DNA from: Bacteroidales bacterium
Lineage (GTDB): Bacteria; Bacteroidota; Bacteroidia; Bacteroidales; UBA932
Direction of reading: 5' to 3'
Assembly: GCA_017620335.1 (NCBI GenBank)
Contig: JAFZQO010000017.1
Coordinates: forward strand, 1-64,000
DNA: 64,000 bases
Every line of letters starts with the position of its first letter. Position 1 is the first letter of the stretch. Below are positions 22,882-32,252 of the stretch, piece after piece. Both the position numbers and the translations under genes were made by a program. The notes beneath the pieces were generated by a model. The model did not search any database. It was not told the DNA's origin and worked only from the letters and a program-made list of their open reading frames with translations.

Positions 22882-25086
22882 ATGGATGCATTGTTCTATG
22901 CCGTTCCCGCGGCATCAGTGGTGGCTTTGGCCTTTGCCTGTATCTTCTATCGTCAGATGAAGAAAGAGGACGAGGGCACGCCGACGATGCGCCGTATCGC
23001 GCAGTTCGTGCGCGAGGGCGCCATGGCCTATCTCAAACAGCAATACAAGGTCGTCGTCATCGTTTTCGCCATACTCGTGGTATTCTTCGCCATCCTGGCC
23101 TATGGTTTCGGGGTGCAGAACCCCTGGGTGCCGTTCGCCTTCCTGACGGGCGGTTTCTTCTCGGGACTGGCCGGATTCATAGGCATGAAGACCGCCACAT
23201 ACGCTTCGGGCAGGACGGCCAACGCCGCGCGCCGGTCGCTGAACTCCGGCCTGAAGGTGGCGTTCCGCTCCGGCGCCGTGATGGGCCTGACCGTCGTGGG
23301 ACTGGGCCTTCTGGACATAGCGATATGGTTCATAGTGCTCAATGCCTGCGTGCATGAAGCGACCATGGCACAGAAACTTGTAGTCATCACGACCACCATG
23401 CTGACCTTCGGGATGGGTGCATCCACGCAGGCGCTCTTCGCGCGCGTTGGAGGCGGTATCTATACCAAGGCCGCCGACGTGGGCGCCGACATCGTCGGAA
23501 AGGTCGAGTCCGACCTGCCGGAGGACGATCCGCGCAACCCGGCGACAATCGCCGACAATGTCGGTGACAATGTCGGCGACGTGGCCGGTATGGGCGCGGA
23601 CCTCTACGAGTCGTACTGCGGCTCCATCCTCTCCACCATGGCCCTCGGTGCTTCAGCCTTCTTCCTGGCCGGCCCCGAAATGCAGATGAAGGCCATCCTG
23701 GCCCCGATGCTGATCGCCGCCGTAGGCGTCGTACTGTCCGTTATCTCCATCTTCACCGTTCGTACCAAGGAAGGGGCTTCCATGAGTAACCTTCTCAAGA
23801 GCATGAGCCTGGGTACCAATCTCGCCGCCATCCTCAGCGGCCTGGCCGCCTTCGGCATCCTCGCCCTGGTTTTCGGAACCGCCGGTAACCTCTGGTGGCA
23901 CCTGGCCTGCTCAGTGCTTTCCGGCCTGCTGGCCGGCGTCGTCATCGGCAAAGCCACCGAGTATTATACCTCGCATTCATACCGCCCGACGCAGAAGCTC
24001 GCCGAGTCCGCCAAGACCGGTCCCGCGACCGTCATCATCAGCGGCGTGGGCCTCGGAATGGTCTCCACCGCCATCCCCGTGATCGCCATCGTTTGCGCCA
24101 TCGTGCTGGCATACCTTTTTGCCATAGGCTTCGACGTGCAGCACATGATGACGGCGGCGAACCTCTCGCAGGGCCTCTACGGCGTGGCCATAGCCGCAGT
24201 CGGAATGCTCAGCACCCTCGGCATTACGCTGGCGACCGACGCCTACGGCCCGATCGCCGACAATGCCGGCGGCAACGCCCAGATGTCCGAGCTCGAGCCC
24301 GAGGTGCGCGAGCGCACCGACGTGCTCGACGCGCTCGGCAATACCACTGCCGCCACCGGCAAGGGCTTCGCCATCGGCTCGGCGGCCCTGACCGCCCTCG
24401 CCCTGCTCGCCTCCTACATCGAGGAGATCAAGATAGCCGTCGGCCGCACCGCCGGCGCGCTCATCAACGGCGTCGATGCGGCATCGGCCTCCATCCTTGA
24501 TGTCCTTAACGAATTCAACGTCAGCATAATGAATCCCGCCCTGCTGTCCGGTGTGTTCATCGGCGCCATGATGGCGTTCCTCTTCTGCGGCCTTACGATG
24601 AACGCAGTCGGGCGCGCCGCCTCCAAGATGGTCCTGGAGGTGCGCAGGCAGTTCCGCGAGATCAAGGGCATCCTGACGGGAGAGGGCACCCCGGACTACC
24701 GCCGCTGCGTGGAGATCTCCACCAGGGCGGCCCAGCACGAGATGCTGGTCCCGTCGCTCATCGCCATCATAGTCCCGGTACTCACCGGAGTCGTGCTGGG
24801 CGTCGCGGGCGTCCTCGGCCTGCTCTTCGGCGGCCTCGGCGCCGGCTTCGTCCTGGCCGTCTTCATGGCCAATTCAGGCGGAGCCTGGGACAATGCCAAG
24901 AAATATGTCGAGGAAGGCCATCTCGGAGGGAAGAACTCCGACGCGCACCACGCGACCGTCGTCGGAGACACCGTCGGCGACCCGTTCAAGGACACGTCAG
25001 GCCCTTCGCTGAACATCCTCATCAAGCTGATGAGCATGGTCTCCATCGTCATGGCCGGCCTCACTGTCGGCGCGCATCTGCTTTAG
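22882..25086 (+). CDS. hppA: Membrane-bound ion-pumping pyrophosphatase (K+-dependent type)
   Basis: The 734-residue protein has about 16 transmembrane helices. It hydrolyses cytoplasmic pyrophosphate and pumps Na+ and/or H+. Catalytic loops are intact: [20 protein letters not shown] (about residues 194-213) with following [19 protein letters not shown], and near the C-terminus [14 protein letters not shown] and [14 protein letters not shown]. The segment [20 protein letters not shown] has Ala and Gly where K+-independent enzymes have Lys and Thr, so a K+-dependent enzyme, a class that includes Na+ pumps, is inferred. It would complement Rnf in ion-gradient energetics. Confidence 0.95.
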   Translation: MDALFYAVPAASVVALAFACIFYRQMKKEDEGTPTMRRIAQFVREGAMAYLKQQYKVVVIVFAILVVFFAILAYGFGVQNPWVPFAFLTGGFFSGLAGFIGMKTATYASGRTANAARRSLNSGLKVAFRSGAVMGLTVVGLGLLDIAIWFIVLNACVHEATMAQKLVVITTTMLTFGMGASTQALFARVGGGIYTKAADVGADIVGKVESDLPEDDPRNPATIADNVGDNVGDVAGMGADLYESYCGSILSTMALGASAFFLAGPEMQMKAILAPMLIAAVGVVLSVISIFTVRTKEGASMSNLLKSMSLGTNLAAILSGLAAFGILALVFGTAGNLWWHLACSVLSGLLAGVVIGKATEYYTSHSYRPTQKLAESAKTGPATVIISGVGLGMVSTAIPVIAIVCAIVLAYLFAIGFDVQHMMTAANLSQGLYGVAIAAVGMLSTLGITLATDAYGPIADNAGGNAQMSELEPEVRERTDVLDALGNTTAATGKGFAIGSAALTALALLASYIEEIKIAVGRTAGALINGVDAASASILDVLNEFNVSIMNPALLSGVFIGAMMAFLFCGLTMNAVGRAASKMVLEVRRQFREIKGILTGEGTPDYRRCVEISTRAAQHEMLVPSLIAIIVPVLTGVVLGVAGVLGLLFGGLGAGFVLAVFMANSGGAWDNAKKYVEEGHLGGKNSDAHHATVVGDTVGDPFKDTSGPSLNILIKLMSMVSIVMAGLTVGAHLL

Positions 25087-25098
25087 AACCTCACCGAC

Positions 25099-26553
25099 AT
25101 GCGCCACATAATACTCCCCGCCCTTTTCGCCTTGCTGGCGGTCTCCTGCACCCAAAGCCGGTTCACGATATACACGACCACTGAGGACAATCCCTGGTTC
25201 GAAAGCAACAGTTACGACAAGGCCCTCGGCGGACAGGAGGCGGACATAACAGTCGACTTGGACGCCGTCGGACAGACCGTGCAGGGCTTCGGGACATGCT
25301 TCAGCGAGCTTTCCCATCGGGCCCTCTCGAAACTCAGCCGGGAGGACTACGACAAGGTGATGACCGAGCTTTTCGCCCCGGGCGGAGGCATGGAATTCAC
25401 CGTCTGCCGCATGCCTGTCGGTGCCAGCGACTTCGCCCTGAAGTACTACTCCTTCGACGACACCCCGGGCGATCTGGCCATGGAGCATTTCTCGATAGAC
25501 AATGACAAACAGACGCTTATCCCTCTTATAAAGAGCGCATTGGGAAAGAATCCCAATCTGAAGGTCTGGGGCTCGCCCTGGTGTCCGCCTTCATGGATGA
25601 AGGTCAACGGTCACTACGCGAGCCGGCCGCTGCGGGCGCGCGGAGCGCTCCCCGCGCCCGGCCGCCGGCGCCTCGAACTCGACAACCTCATCCGCGACAA
25701 CGAACTGTCCGACAGCCAGATAATGCACGAGGGGGAGGACTCTTTCATCCAGGACGACGCCTACTTCCAGGCCTACGCCCTCTATTTCCGGAAATACATC
25801 CAGGCGTACAGGGAGCAGGGCATCGACATATTCATGGTCATGCCCCAGAACGAGTTCAACTCGGACCAGAACTTCCCTTCCTGCACCTGGACGGTTCGGG
25901 GTCTCACCAACTTCCTGCACTATCTCGTCCCCGCGATGAAGGAGGAAGGCGTCGAAGTGTATTTCGGAACTATGGAGCGCTCTGACCGCGCCATGGTCGA
26001 CACCGTCCTCACCGACCCCCTCATCGGAAAGGACATCAAGGGCGTCGCCTTCCAGTGGGCAGGAAAGACCGCCCTGCCGCTCATCCACGAGAGCTATCCC
26101 GAGCTCACGATGGTCATGAGCGAGCAGCAGTGCTTCAACGGGGCCAACAGCTGGAAGGACTTCATGGACGCCTGGGACCTGCTCAAGCACAACATGGACA
26201 ACGGCGTCGCCATCTACGACTACTGGAACCTCGCCCTCTTCGACGGGGAGGTCAGCACCTGGGGCTGGCAGCAGAACTCCCTGATCAGCGTGGACTATGA
26301 GACCGGCGCCCTCAAGCGCAACTACGAATACTACGAGATGAAGCACATCAGCGGCTACGTCAGGCCCGGTGCGGTTTATCTCGGCACGGAAGGCTCCATG
26401 GAAGAGGCCATGGCATTCCGCAATCCTGACGGGAGCATAGTAGTCCTCGCCGCCGAGAAGACGGGCACTCCGCGCGACCTTACAATAAAAGCGGGGAACA
26501 GGACCGTCAAGGTCAATATCCCCGCAAACAGTGTAAGTACTATCGTTTTCTAA
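25099..26553 (+). CDS. GH30-family glycoside hydrolase (glucosylceramidase-like)
   Basis: This 484-residue secreted enzyme has a lipoprotein-type signal (LLAVSC, Cys about residue 16). The TIM barrel has GH30 hallmarks: QGFGTCFSELSHRAL, MPVGASDFALKYYS, and WGSPWCPPSWMKVNGHYAS. The acid/base is expected in MVMPQNEFNSDQN (NE) and the nucleophile in TMVMSEQQCF. A C-terminal beta domain follows. Substrate could be a beta-glucoside, beta-xyloside or related glycan. Residues about 175-190 (RPLRARGALPAPGRRR) are encoded by a very GC-rich palindrome unlike the rest of the gene. The gene begins 12 bases after the pyrophosphatase gene and overlaps apt by four bases at its end. Confidence 0.88.
   Translation: MRHIILPALFALLAVSCTQSRFTIYTTTEDNPWFESNSYDKALGGQEADITVDLDAVGQTVQGFGTCFSELSHRALSKLSREDYDKVMTELFAPGGGMEFTVCRMPVGASDFALKYYSFDDTPGDLAMEHFSIDNDKQTLIPLIKSALGKNPNLKVWGSPWCPPSWMKVNGHYASRPLRARGALPAPGRRRLELDNLIRDNELSDSQIMHEGEDSFIQDDAYFQAYALYFRKYIQAYREQGIDIFMVMPQNEFNSDQNFPSCTWTVRGLTNFLHYLVPAMKEEGVEVYFGTMERSDRAMVDTVLTDPLIGKDIKGVAFQWAGKTALPLIHESYPELTMVMSEQQCFNGANSWKDFMDAWDLLKHNMDNGVAIYDYWNLALFDGEVSTWGWQQNSLISVDYETGALKRNYEYYEMKHISGYVRPGAVYLGTEGSMEEAMAFRNPDGSIVVLAAEKTGTPRDLTIKAGNRTVKVNIPANSVSTIVF
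25622..25669. repeat. GC-rich palindrome inside the GH30 gene
   Basis: GCCGGCC... (from 25622) and ...GCCGGC (to 25669) are arms of an imperfect inverted repeat about 20 bases long each, centred on AGCGCT (25644-25649). Nearly every base is G or C. It is in frame and adds an Arg/Ala/Pro-rich stretch to the protein. Confidence 0.6.
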
Positions 26554-27125
26554 GATTCAGTCACCTTTATAAGGGACTTGACCGGGGCAATGGGCTCGAG
26601 GATCTCGCGGCCGGGAAGGTCGGTGATCTCCACCACGAAGACGAAGTCGGTAACCTTGATGCGGTATTCCTTGCCGTCAACAACGACCGTCCGCTTCTGA
26701 AGGTCTTCCGCAATCCCCTTCGCAGTGCCGCCGGTGGCGAGGATGTCATCAAAGAACGTTATCTCTATCGTATCACCTTTCGGGACGCCGGCAGCAATGT
26801 CGGACAGGCGGTAGAACACCTCGTCGAAGCCATACTCCTTCTGAATGTTCACCTGTACGAGGTCATCGCCGGCATAAGGGAGCTTGCCCTTCTTGCGGAT
26901 GGGGATGGCGCACCGGATATTGGGACAGTCCGTCAGCATGGGCGTAGCGAACAGGAAGCCCCTGGCCTCCGGAGCCGTGACATTGGGTGATGCGCAGAGG
27001 ACACCAAGGTCGCGGGTCATGCTGCGGAAAAGCTCCTTGTCCTGCATGAAGGGTATGACATCAACGAAATTGACTCCCTTGATCGGGAAATCGGGATAGA
27101 ATTTGATAGCGTCTTTATAATCCAT
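26550..27125 (-). CDS. apt: Adenine phosphoribosyltransferase-family protein
   Basis: This 191-residue type I phosphoribosyltransferase would convert adenine and PRPP to AMP (purine salvage). The PRPP-binding loop FFDDILATGGTAKGIAEDL (about residues 124-142), the APRT-type EARGFLFATP and the IRKKGKLP segment are present. The N-terminal DFPIKGVNFVDVIP replaces the common FPKPGIxFxDI form. It is slightly longer than typical APRT (about 170-180). It converges on the GH30 gene with a 4-base overlap and diverges from the phosphatase gene. Confidence 0.88.
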   Translation of the reverse strand: MDYKDAIKFYPDFPIKGVNFVDVIPFMQDKELFRSMTRDLGVLCASPNVTAPEARGFLFATPMLTDCPNIRCAIPIRKKGKLPYAGDDLVQVNIQKEYGFDEVFYRLSDIAAGVPKGDTIEITFFDDILATGGTAKGIAEDLQKRTVVVDGKEYRIKVTDFVFVVEITDLPGREILEPIAPVKSLIKVTES

Positions 27126-27198
27126 GGGTCAGTATTTTTCGGAGTATAAAGATAGCCATTTTCATCCAACAAGAGCAGCGACGAAGGGATTATTTTTC

Positions 27199-27206
27199 TA
27201 TTTTTG
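27199..27206 (+). promoter_or_regulatory. TATTTTTG -7 box of the histidine phosphatase gene
   Basis: This is an exact TAnnTTTG match in the 105-base apt/phosphatase divergent region, 25 bases before the ATG at 27231. No clear -33 TTG was found at the usual distance. Confidence 0.55.
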
Positions 27207-27230
27207 TAAAAACCAACACTCCCCCTACCC

Positions 27231-28532
27231 ATGAACCGTCCCGCAAAAGCCCTCTTCCTGCTCGCCGCGTTCGCTTTCCTGGCAGCGACCGCCGAGGCAC
27301 AGGATTTCCAAAGCAGCATAAAGGAGAACATAGACCGCTTCGCCGGCGTCTACCATTCGTACGAATACATCCCCACGGCCGACACCCCGGCCCCTAAGGG
27401 CTACAAGCCCTTCTATGTCAGCCATTACGGACGGCACGGCTCGCGCCACCAGATCGGCAGCAGCGGCACGAGCCCGTACAAGGCCATCCGCAGGGCGGAT
27501 TCGCTCGGCCTTCTGACCGAGGCCGGAGAGAAGCTCGCGGCCGACATGCTGCGCATCTACACCGAGCACCGGGGCATGGACGGGGAACTGTCAGTTCGCG
27601 GAGGCCGGGAGCATGCAGGCATCGCCGCTCGAATGCAGGCCCGATTCCCGGAGGTGTTCAATGACAAGACCCGCAAGCGCGTTCACTGCCAGTCCAGCAC
27701 CGTCCCGCGCTGCCTGCTGAGCATGGCCAATTTCACCGGCAGTCTCAAGGACAGGGCTCCCGGCATCCAGTACGACTTCATCACGGGTGATAAATATCTC
27801 GACCTGCTGGCGCACGACTATTTCCGGGAGGAAGACTACAGCGCACAAAAGAGCCACCTCAACGACTCCATCGTAAGGGCAAATGTCGATCCCTCGAGGG
27901 TAATGCGCACATACTTCAAGGACGATCCGAAGGTCAATGAAATCATCTCCAACCCCTGGACCTTCATGCGCTACATGTTCCTGTATGCCGCCATCTGTCA
28001 GGACCTTGAGTACGAGCTCGGAGGGCTGGACATCAAGCATTATCTCACGGAAGAAGAGCTCATGGGCCTCGCCATATCCTATAACGAGCGCACATACGCC
28101 TCGTACGGCAACTCCCTGGACTTCGGCGACCGCATCACCTGGGCCGCCAAGTGGCTGGTGGAAGACTTCATCGCCCGGGCCGAGGCCGCAATGGAGCCCG
28201 GCAGCGACACGGCCGCGGACCTGCGCTTCGGCCACGACAGCGGCATCCTGCCGCTCGCTGGCCTGCTCGGCCTCGAAGGCGTCGCTGCCCGCTACCCGGT
28301 GGGGCAGGCATACAAGAACGGATTCTACGTCTGGGAAAGGATTCCTATGGGTACCAACCTCCAGATGGTATTCTACCGCGACAGGAAGGGCGACGTCCTG
28401 GTGAAGATACTCTACAACGAGCGTGAGACCCTCATCCCCGCCATCGAGGCCTACAGCGGCCCCTACTACAAGTGGGAAACCCTCAGGGCCTGGCTCGACC
28501 GCATCTCCGAAGACAAGAGCAACCCGGTGTAA
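27231..28532 (+). CDS. Secreted histidine acid phosphatase (phytase/MINPP-like)
   Basis: The 433-residue protein has a signal peptide ending at AEAQ (about residue 24). The clade-2 histidine phosphatase motif is in SHYGRHGSRH (Arg68, His69, Arg72), and the second catalytic pair is His335-Asp336 in RFGHDSGILPLAG. Such enzymes hydrolyse phosphate esters including inositol phosphates; Bacteroidota examples are MINPP-type phytases, but the substrate is not proven here. It converges on the esterase gene with no gap (28532/28533). Confidence 0.85.
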   Translation: MNRPAKALFLLAAFAFLAATAEAQDFQSSIKENIDRFAGVYHSYEYIPTADTPAPKGYKPFYVSHYGRHGSRHQIGSSGTSPYKAIRRADSLGLLTEAGEKLAADMLRIYTEHRGMDGELSVRGGREHAGIAARMQARFPEVFNDKTRKRVHCQSSTVPRCLLSMANFTGSLKDRAPGIQYDFITGDKYLDLLAHDYFREEDYSAQKSHLNDSIVRANVDPSRVMRTYFKDDPKVNEIISNPWTFMRYMFLYAAICQDLEYELGGLDIKHYLTEEELMGLAISYNERTYASYGNSLDFGDRITWAAKWLVEDFIARAEAAMEPGSDTAADLRFGHDSGILPLAGLLGLEGVAARYPVGQAYKNGFYVWERIPMGTNLQMVFYRDRKGDVLVKILYNERETLIPAIEAYSGPYYKWETLRAWLDRISEDKSNPV

Positions 28533-29996
28533 CTATTCAGCCGCAGGCTCGATATCAGCGCGGAAGGGGATGATGGGGAGGCCGTTGGCGCCCTTGAGGT
28601 TGCCGACCTCGAAATCCTTGAAGCAGTAACGGACCGCGACCGGCTCCGGCACCGCAGGTGTCGAGAGCACCACGGTCGTACCCATGAAGGACATGCGGAC
28701 CTCCGCGTGGGCGGGCTGGAAGTGCCCGCCGCCACCCGAGATCTCGAAGCCGCGGATCTCCTCGGAGAGACCCATGAAGCCGGAGCGGGCATTGTCGAAG
28801 GACACTATGACCTTGCCGTCCTCTACCTTGGCCGACCTGAAGCAGGGGTTGAAGGCGGGAAGGTTGGGATAGCCATATGCGAGGCTAAGAGCCTGATAGC
28901 AAGCCCTTTCGCCAATCTGCCTCTTCTGTGAGGCGTGAATCTGGGTACGTTCGTGCTCGTAGGCGAGGTCGTTGGTGCCGATCAGGCCGGCGTTCGGGAT
29001 GTTCTTCGATGCGATGAACTGCTGCTCGCGCACGAGCGGACCATGCTCGTCCTGGAGTCCGTACTGTCCGTCGTAATAGTCGTAAGGCTGGAGCTCCACG
29101 ATCAGGAAGGGGATGTCCCCCCTGCCGATGTCGCGGCGCCATTCGGCGGCCATGGCCGTCAGGCGCTCGGCATACACCTCGTTGGCGATGCTGATATTGG
29201 ACTCACCCTGGAACCAGAGGATGCCGGCTATGGCATATTTGGACGCCGGGCGGAACATGGCGTTGTACATGATCATGGGCTTGTACATGTCGTTCACCTC
29301 GTTGCTGGAAGCATTGGCAAGGTCAACGTCCGGGCAGTCCTTCAGGAGCTCCTCGCCCATCCATGCCTCGATGACCGAGCCGCCCCAGCTGGCGTTGATG
29401 ATGCCCACGGGCACGTCCAGGGCCTTCGAGAGGCGGGTGGCGAAGAAGTAGCCGACCGCGGAGAAACGAGGGCTCGTGGCGGGGTTGCACACCTGCCACT
29501 CCCCTTCCGCGTCATACTGCGGCTCGGTGGCGCGGGCCTTCCTTATGGTGACGTGACGGACGCTCTTGTACTGGGCCGAAAGGGCTATCTCGTCGAGGCT
29601 GCCCTCGACGGGCGTGCCCATGCCACCGCCCAGCGTCATCTCCATGTTGCTCTGGCCCGAGCAGAGCCAGACCTCGCCGATGAGGACGTTGGAGGCGCTG
29701 ACTTTCTCGCCCCCGCTGGAAGCAGTGACTGTCTGGGGTGTGAAACTGGCCCCGAAAGTCTCCAGCATAACCTCCCAGTGCCCTTCGGCATCGGCCCTGG
29801 CGGTTACCGGCGGTTTCTTGGACCACGAAGCCGAAACGCTCACCGAAGCGCGCGGCGAGGCGGTGCCCCAGATGCGCACCTTGGTATTCTGCTGGAGGAC
29901 CATGTTGTCCCCTATCATGGAAGAGAATGCCAGGTTCCCGGCCTGGAGGGAAAGGGAAAGCAGCAGCGCTGAAACTGCCAGAGAGAGTCTTTTCAT
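28533..29996 (-). CDS. Sialate O-acetylesterase-type SGNH hydrolase
   Basis: The 487-residue secreted enzyme has a signal peptide (MKRLSLAVSALLLSLSLQAG). It belongs to the SASA (DUF303) family that removes O-acetyl groups from sialic acids or other sugars. The catalytic Ser is in GEVWLCSGQSNME (Ser116); GIINASWGGSVIEAW, ILWFQGESN and the C-terminal His region (HASQKRQIGERACYQALSLA) are further family blocks. The start overlaps the stop of the upstream GH3 gene (ATGA), so it is the third gene of a GH3-GH3-esterase operon and probably deacetylates the polymer the hydrolases cut. Confidence 0.9.
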   Translation of the reverse strand: MKRLSLAVSALLLSLSLQAGNLAFSSMIGDNMVLQQNTKVRIWGTASPRASVSVSASWSKKPPVTARADAEGHWEVMLETFGASFTPQTVTASSGGEKVSASNVLIGEVWLCSGQSNMEMTLGGGMGTPVEGSLDEIALSAQYKSVRHVTIRKARATEPQYDAEGEWQVCNPATSPRFSAVGYFFATRLSKALDVPVGIINASWGGSVIEAWMGEELLKDCPDVDLANASSNEVNDMYKPMIMYNAMFRPASKYAIAGILWFQGESNISIANEVYAERLTAMAAEWRRDIGRGDIPFLIVELQPYDYYDGQYGLQDEHGPLVREQQFIASKNIPNAGLIGTNDLAYEHERTQIHASQKRQIGERACYQALSLAYGYPNLPAFNPCFRSAKVEDGKVIVSFDNARSGFMGLSEEIRGFEISGGGGHFQPAHAEVRMSFMGTTVVLSTPAVPEPVAVRYCFKDFEVGNLKGANGLPIIPFRADIEPAAE

Positions 29997-32239
29997 TTCT
30001 TAGTATATTTTTTGGTGCGGGCATCGGAAATCACGCCCGACCAATTGAGTCCATATCCGAAATCATAAGTATTGCCGTCTGCATCCCTGTAGCAGACCAT
30101 GTCGAAAGGCAGGTCCTCGAATTGTTCCTCGACTGTCTTCATGTCCGCCGGCAGCTGCATGGGAAGCAGCGCTGATGGTTCAGCCTTGCCGGAAACCATG
30201 TCGAGGATGGCCTGGTTCTGCACGTCAAAGGACAGAAGGATGGCATCGGCGTAAGGCTCTATCTCGCTGAGCACGATGGGTTTATCGACCTCTATGACGA
30301 CTATGACCGGCTTGTTGCCCATGCGTCTGCGGGTCTGCTGTACCAGGACCATGTCGTCGCGGTTGAGGACTTTGGCCACCTTATTCTTGTAGGTGCGGTT
30401 GGTGAAGGTCTCGAGCGGGTCGCCGCCTGCGAGGCTTTCCTCACGGGCGTACACCGCCTTGTAATCGTCGTACTGGAGACTGATGGGGATGTATCCGTTG
30501 CCTCCGCGCTTGACATCCGTAGTGTCATAGCCCAGACTCATCGAAGGGCACTTGATGGCCACCAGCGCAAAGTCGGACTTGGACGGGTCGTCCACCACGT
30601 CGAAATAGGCCGAAGCGGCTTCCGGCTTGATCATCCAGCCATGATAGTCAGGACTGATGCCTCCATAAGTGCCCGGCGTGGCGGGATAATGGCGTTTCGG
30701 AAGATATACCTTCCTGCGCTCGCGGACAGGAAGGATGCTATCGTGATTCTTGAGCATTATCACGGACTTCTTCTGTGCCTCGAAACCTGCGGCCATGAAT
30801 TCAGGGTTGCCGACGATTCGCGCCGACTCCTCCGGGTCGAGGTAAGGATTCTCGAAGAGGCCTACGCGGAAGACGTTGAGCACCAGGCGGTAAGCCGACT
30901 GCTCAAAGCGTTCGCGCGCCGAAGCCTCGCCGTGGTCCTTCTTCCAAAGCTCATAGGCCTCGAGCACGGGGCCCTTGTCGTTGTTGCCTCCGAACTGGTC
31001 CACGCCGGCGGAGAGGATCTTATAATGGCGCTCACCGACCGTCAGGTCCTCCACGCCCCACGGCTTGCCGTGGCCGCGCGGGTCCATGACGGTATTGTCA
31101 TAAGTGATGTGCCAGTCGGTGCAGACTACTCCCTCGAAGCCTGCGGCCTCGCGCAATTCACGCTGGATGACGAAGTCGCTGTAGGAGCCGCCCATCTCGG
31201 TCCCTTCCGGGTCCTGGTGCCAGAGGATACTGTAAACCGGCATGACCGCTGAAGCGCTGCCGGTGCCGCCGCGCAGCTTGAAAGCTCCCTCGGTAAAGGG
31301 AACCTTCTGCTCGGCAAGGTTGTTTCCGGGATATACGGCGAATTTGCCGAAGGCGAAATGGCTGTCGCGACCGGCCTCCTGCGCTCCGTAGCCGTACCAG
31401 TGCTTGACCATGGCGTTGACGCTCTGCCAGCCCCAGGCGCCGTAGAGGCGCTCCCCCTCCGGTGAAGTCTGGAAGCCGTCGCAGTAAGCGCGGGCCATAT
31501 CGGCGGCAAGGGCGCTGTTCTCGCCGTAAGTGCCACCGAAACGGTTCCACCTCGGCTCGGTAGCAAGGTCTACCTGTGGCGAGAGCGCAGTGGCGATGCC
31601 CAGCGCACGATACTCCTGCGATGCGATGCGTCCGAACTCCTCTACCAGGTCGGGGTCGAAAGTCGCCGCCATGCCAAGGTTGGAGGGCCACATGGAGATG
31701 GCACCGCCCGCGCCGGCATTGTATTCCATGTCGGCACGGCTTCCATTGCGCGGGTCGGAACTGGTATTGCCGGGAATGCCGTGGCCGACACCCTCGACGA
31801 AGGCCTGCATGTTGTTGTTCCAAATGGCGGCGGTACGGGTATCCCTGACGCTGGTGATAAGCACGGCGCGGAGATTGTCCTCAGCGAGAAACTGACGCTG
31901 TACGTCCGTCAGTTCCGGGCCCGGGACCGCCTGATGGTCGCTATAGAGCATCAGGCCGGCGATCTCGTCGATGGAGAGCTGCGACGCCAGGTCCCGGGCA
32001 CGGGCCTGGGGATCCTTGCGCCAGTCTTCGTATACATCAAGTCTGCCGTTTCGATTCAAATCCTTGAAAGCACGGCCCGCCTTTTTGATGATCTGCACTC
32101 CGGAATCGGGGCTGTAGCCCAGCACCGGGCCGTTTTCCTGATGGATGAGGTTGTAGCCGTCCTTCTCTTCGACGGTCCATTCCTGCGCACATCCTGCCAG
32201 CAGGATGACGCCCGCCAGGGCAAAAAGAAACTTTTTCAT
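29993..32239 (-). CDS. GH3-family glycoside hydrolase, lipoprotein, with EF-hand-like loop
   Basis: The 748-residue protein has a lipoprotein signal (LLAGCAQ, Cys17). Right after it comes a calcium-loop pattern DLNRNGRLDVYE (residues 60-71, ligands D60, N62, N64, D68, E71), then a GH3 TIM barrel with SPQVDLATEPRWNRFGGTYGE and the nucleophile Asp in GVVCTDWHITYDN. The second alpha/beta sandwich domain and a C-terminal part (DFGYGLNWSG) follow. GH3 enzymes release beta-linked glucose, xylose or other sugars. It is 13 bases downstream of the second GH3 gene and overlaps the esterase gene. Confidence 0.92.
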   Translation of the reverse strand: MKKFLFALAGVILLAGCAQEWTVEEKDGYNLIHQENGPVLGYSPDSGVQIIKKAGRAFKDLNRNGRLDVYEDWRKDPQARARDLASQLSIDEIAGLMLYSDHQAVPGPELTDVQRQFLAEDNLRAVLITSVRDTRTAAIWNNNMQAFVEGVGHGIPGNTSSDPRNGSRADMEYNAGAGGAISMWPSNLGMAATFDPDLVEEFGRIASQEYRALGIATALSPQVDLATEPRWNRFGGTYGENSALAADMARAYCDGFQTSPEGERLYGAWGWQSVNAMVKHWYGYGAQEAGRDSHFAFGKFAVYPGNNLAEQKVPFTEGAFKLRGGTGSASAVMPVYSILWHQDPEGTEMGGSYSDFVIQRELREAAGFEGVVCTDWHITYDNTVMDPRGHGKPWGVEDLTVGERHYKILSAGVDQFGGNNDKGPVLEAYELWKKDHGEASARERFEQSAYRLVLNVFRVGLFENPYLDPEESARIVGNPEFMAAGFEAQKKSVIMLKNHDSILPVRERRKVYLPKRHYPATPGTYGGISPDYHGWMIKPEAASAYFDVVDDPSKSDFALVAIKCPSMSLGYDTTDVKRGGNGYIPISLQYDDYKAVYAREESLAGGDPLETFTNRTYKNKVAKVLNRDDMVLVQQTRRRMGNKPVIVVIEVDKPIVLSEIEPYADAILLSFDVQNQAILDMVSGKAEPSALLPMQLPADMKTVEEQFEDLPFDMVCYRDADGNTYDFGYGLNWSGVISDARTKKYTKK

Positions 32240-32252
32240 AGTCTATTAAATG

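Noticed and set aside
22882..25086. K+-independent H+-pumping pyrophosphatase
   Set aside because: The segment [10 protein letters not shown] has Ala and Gly at the positions that are Lys and Thr in K+-independent enzymes.
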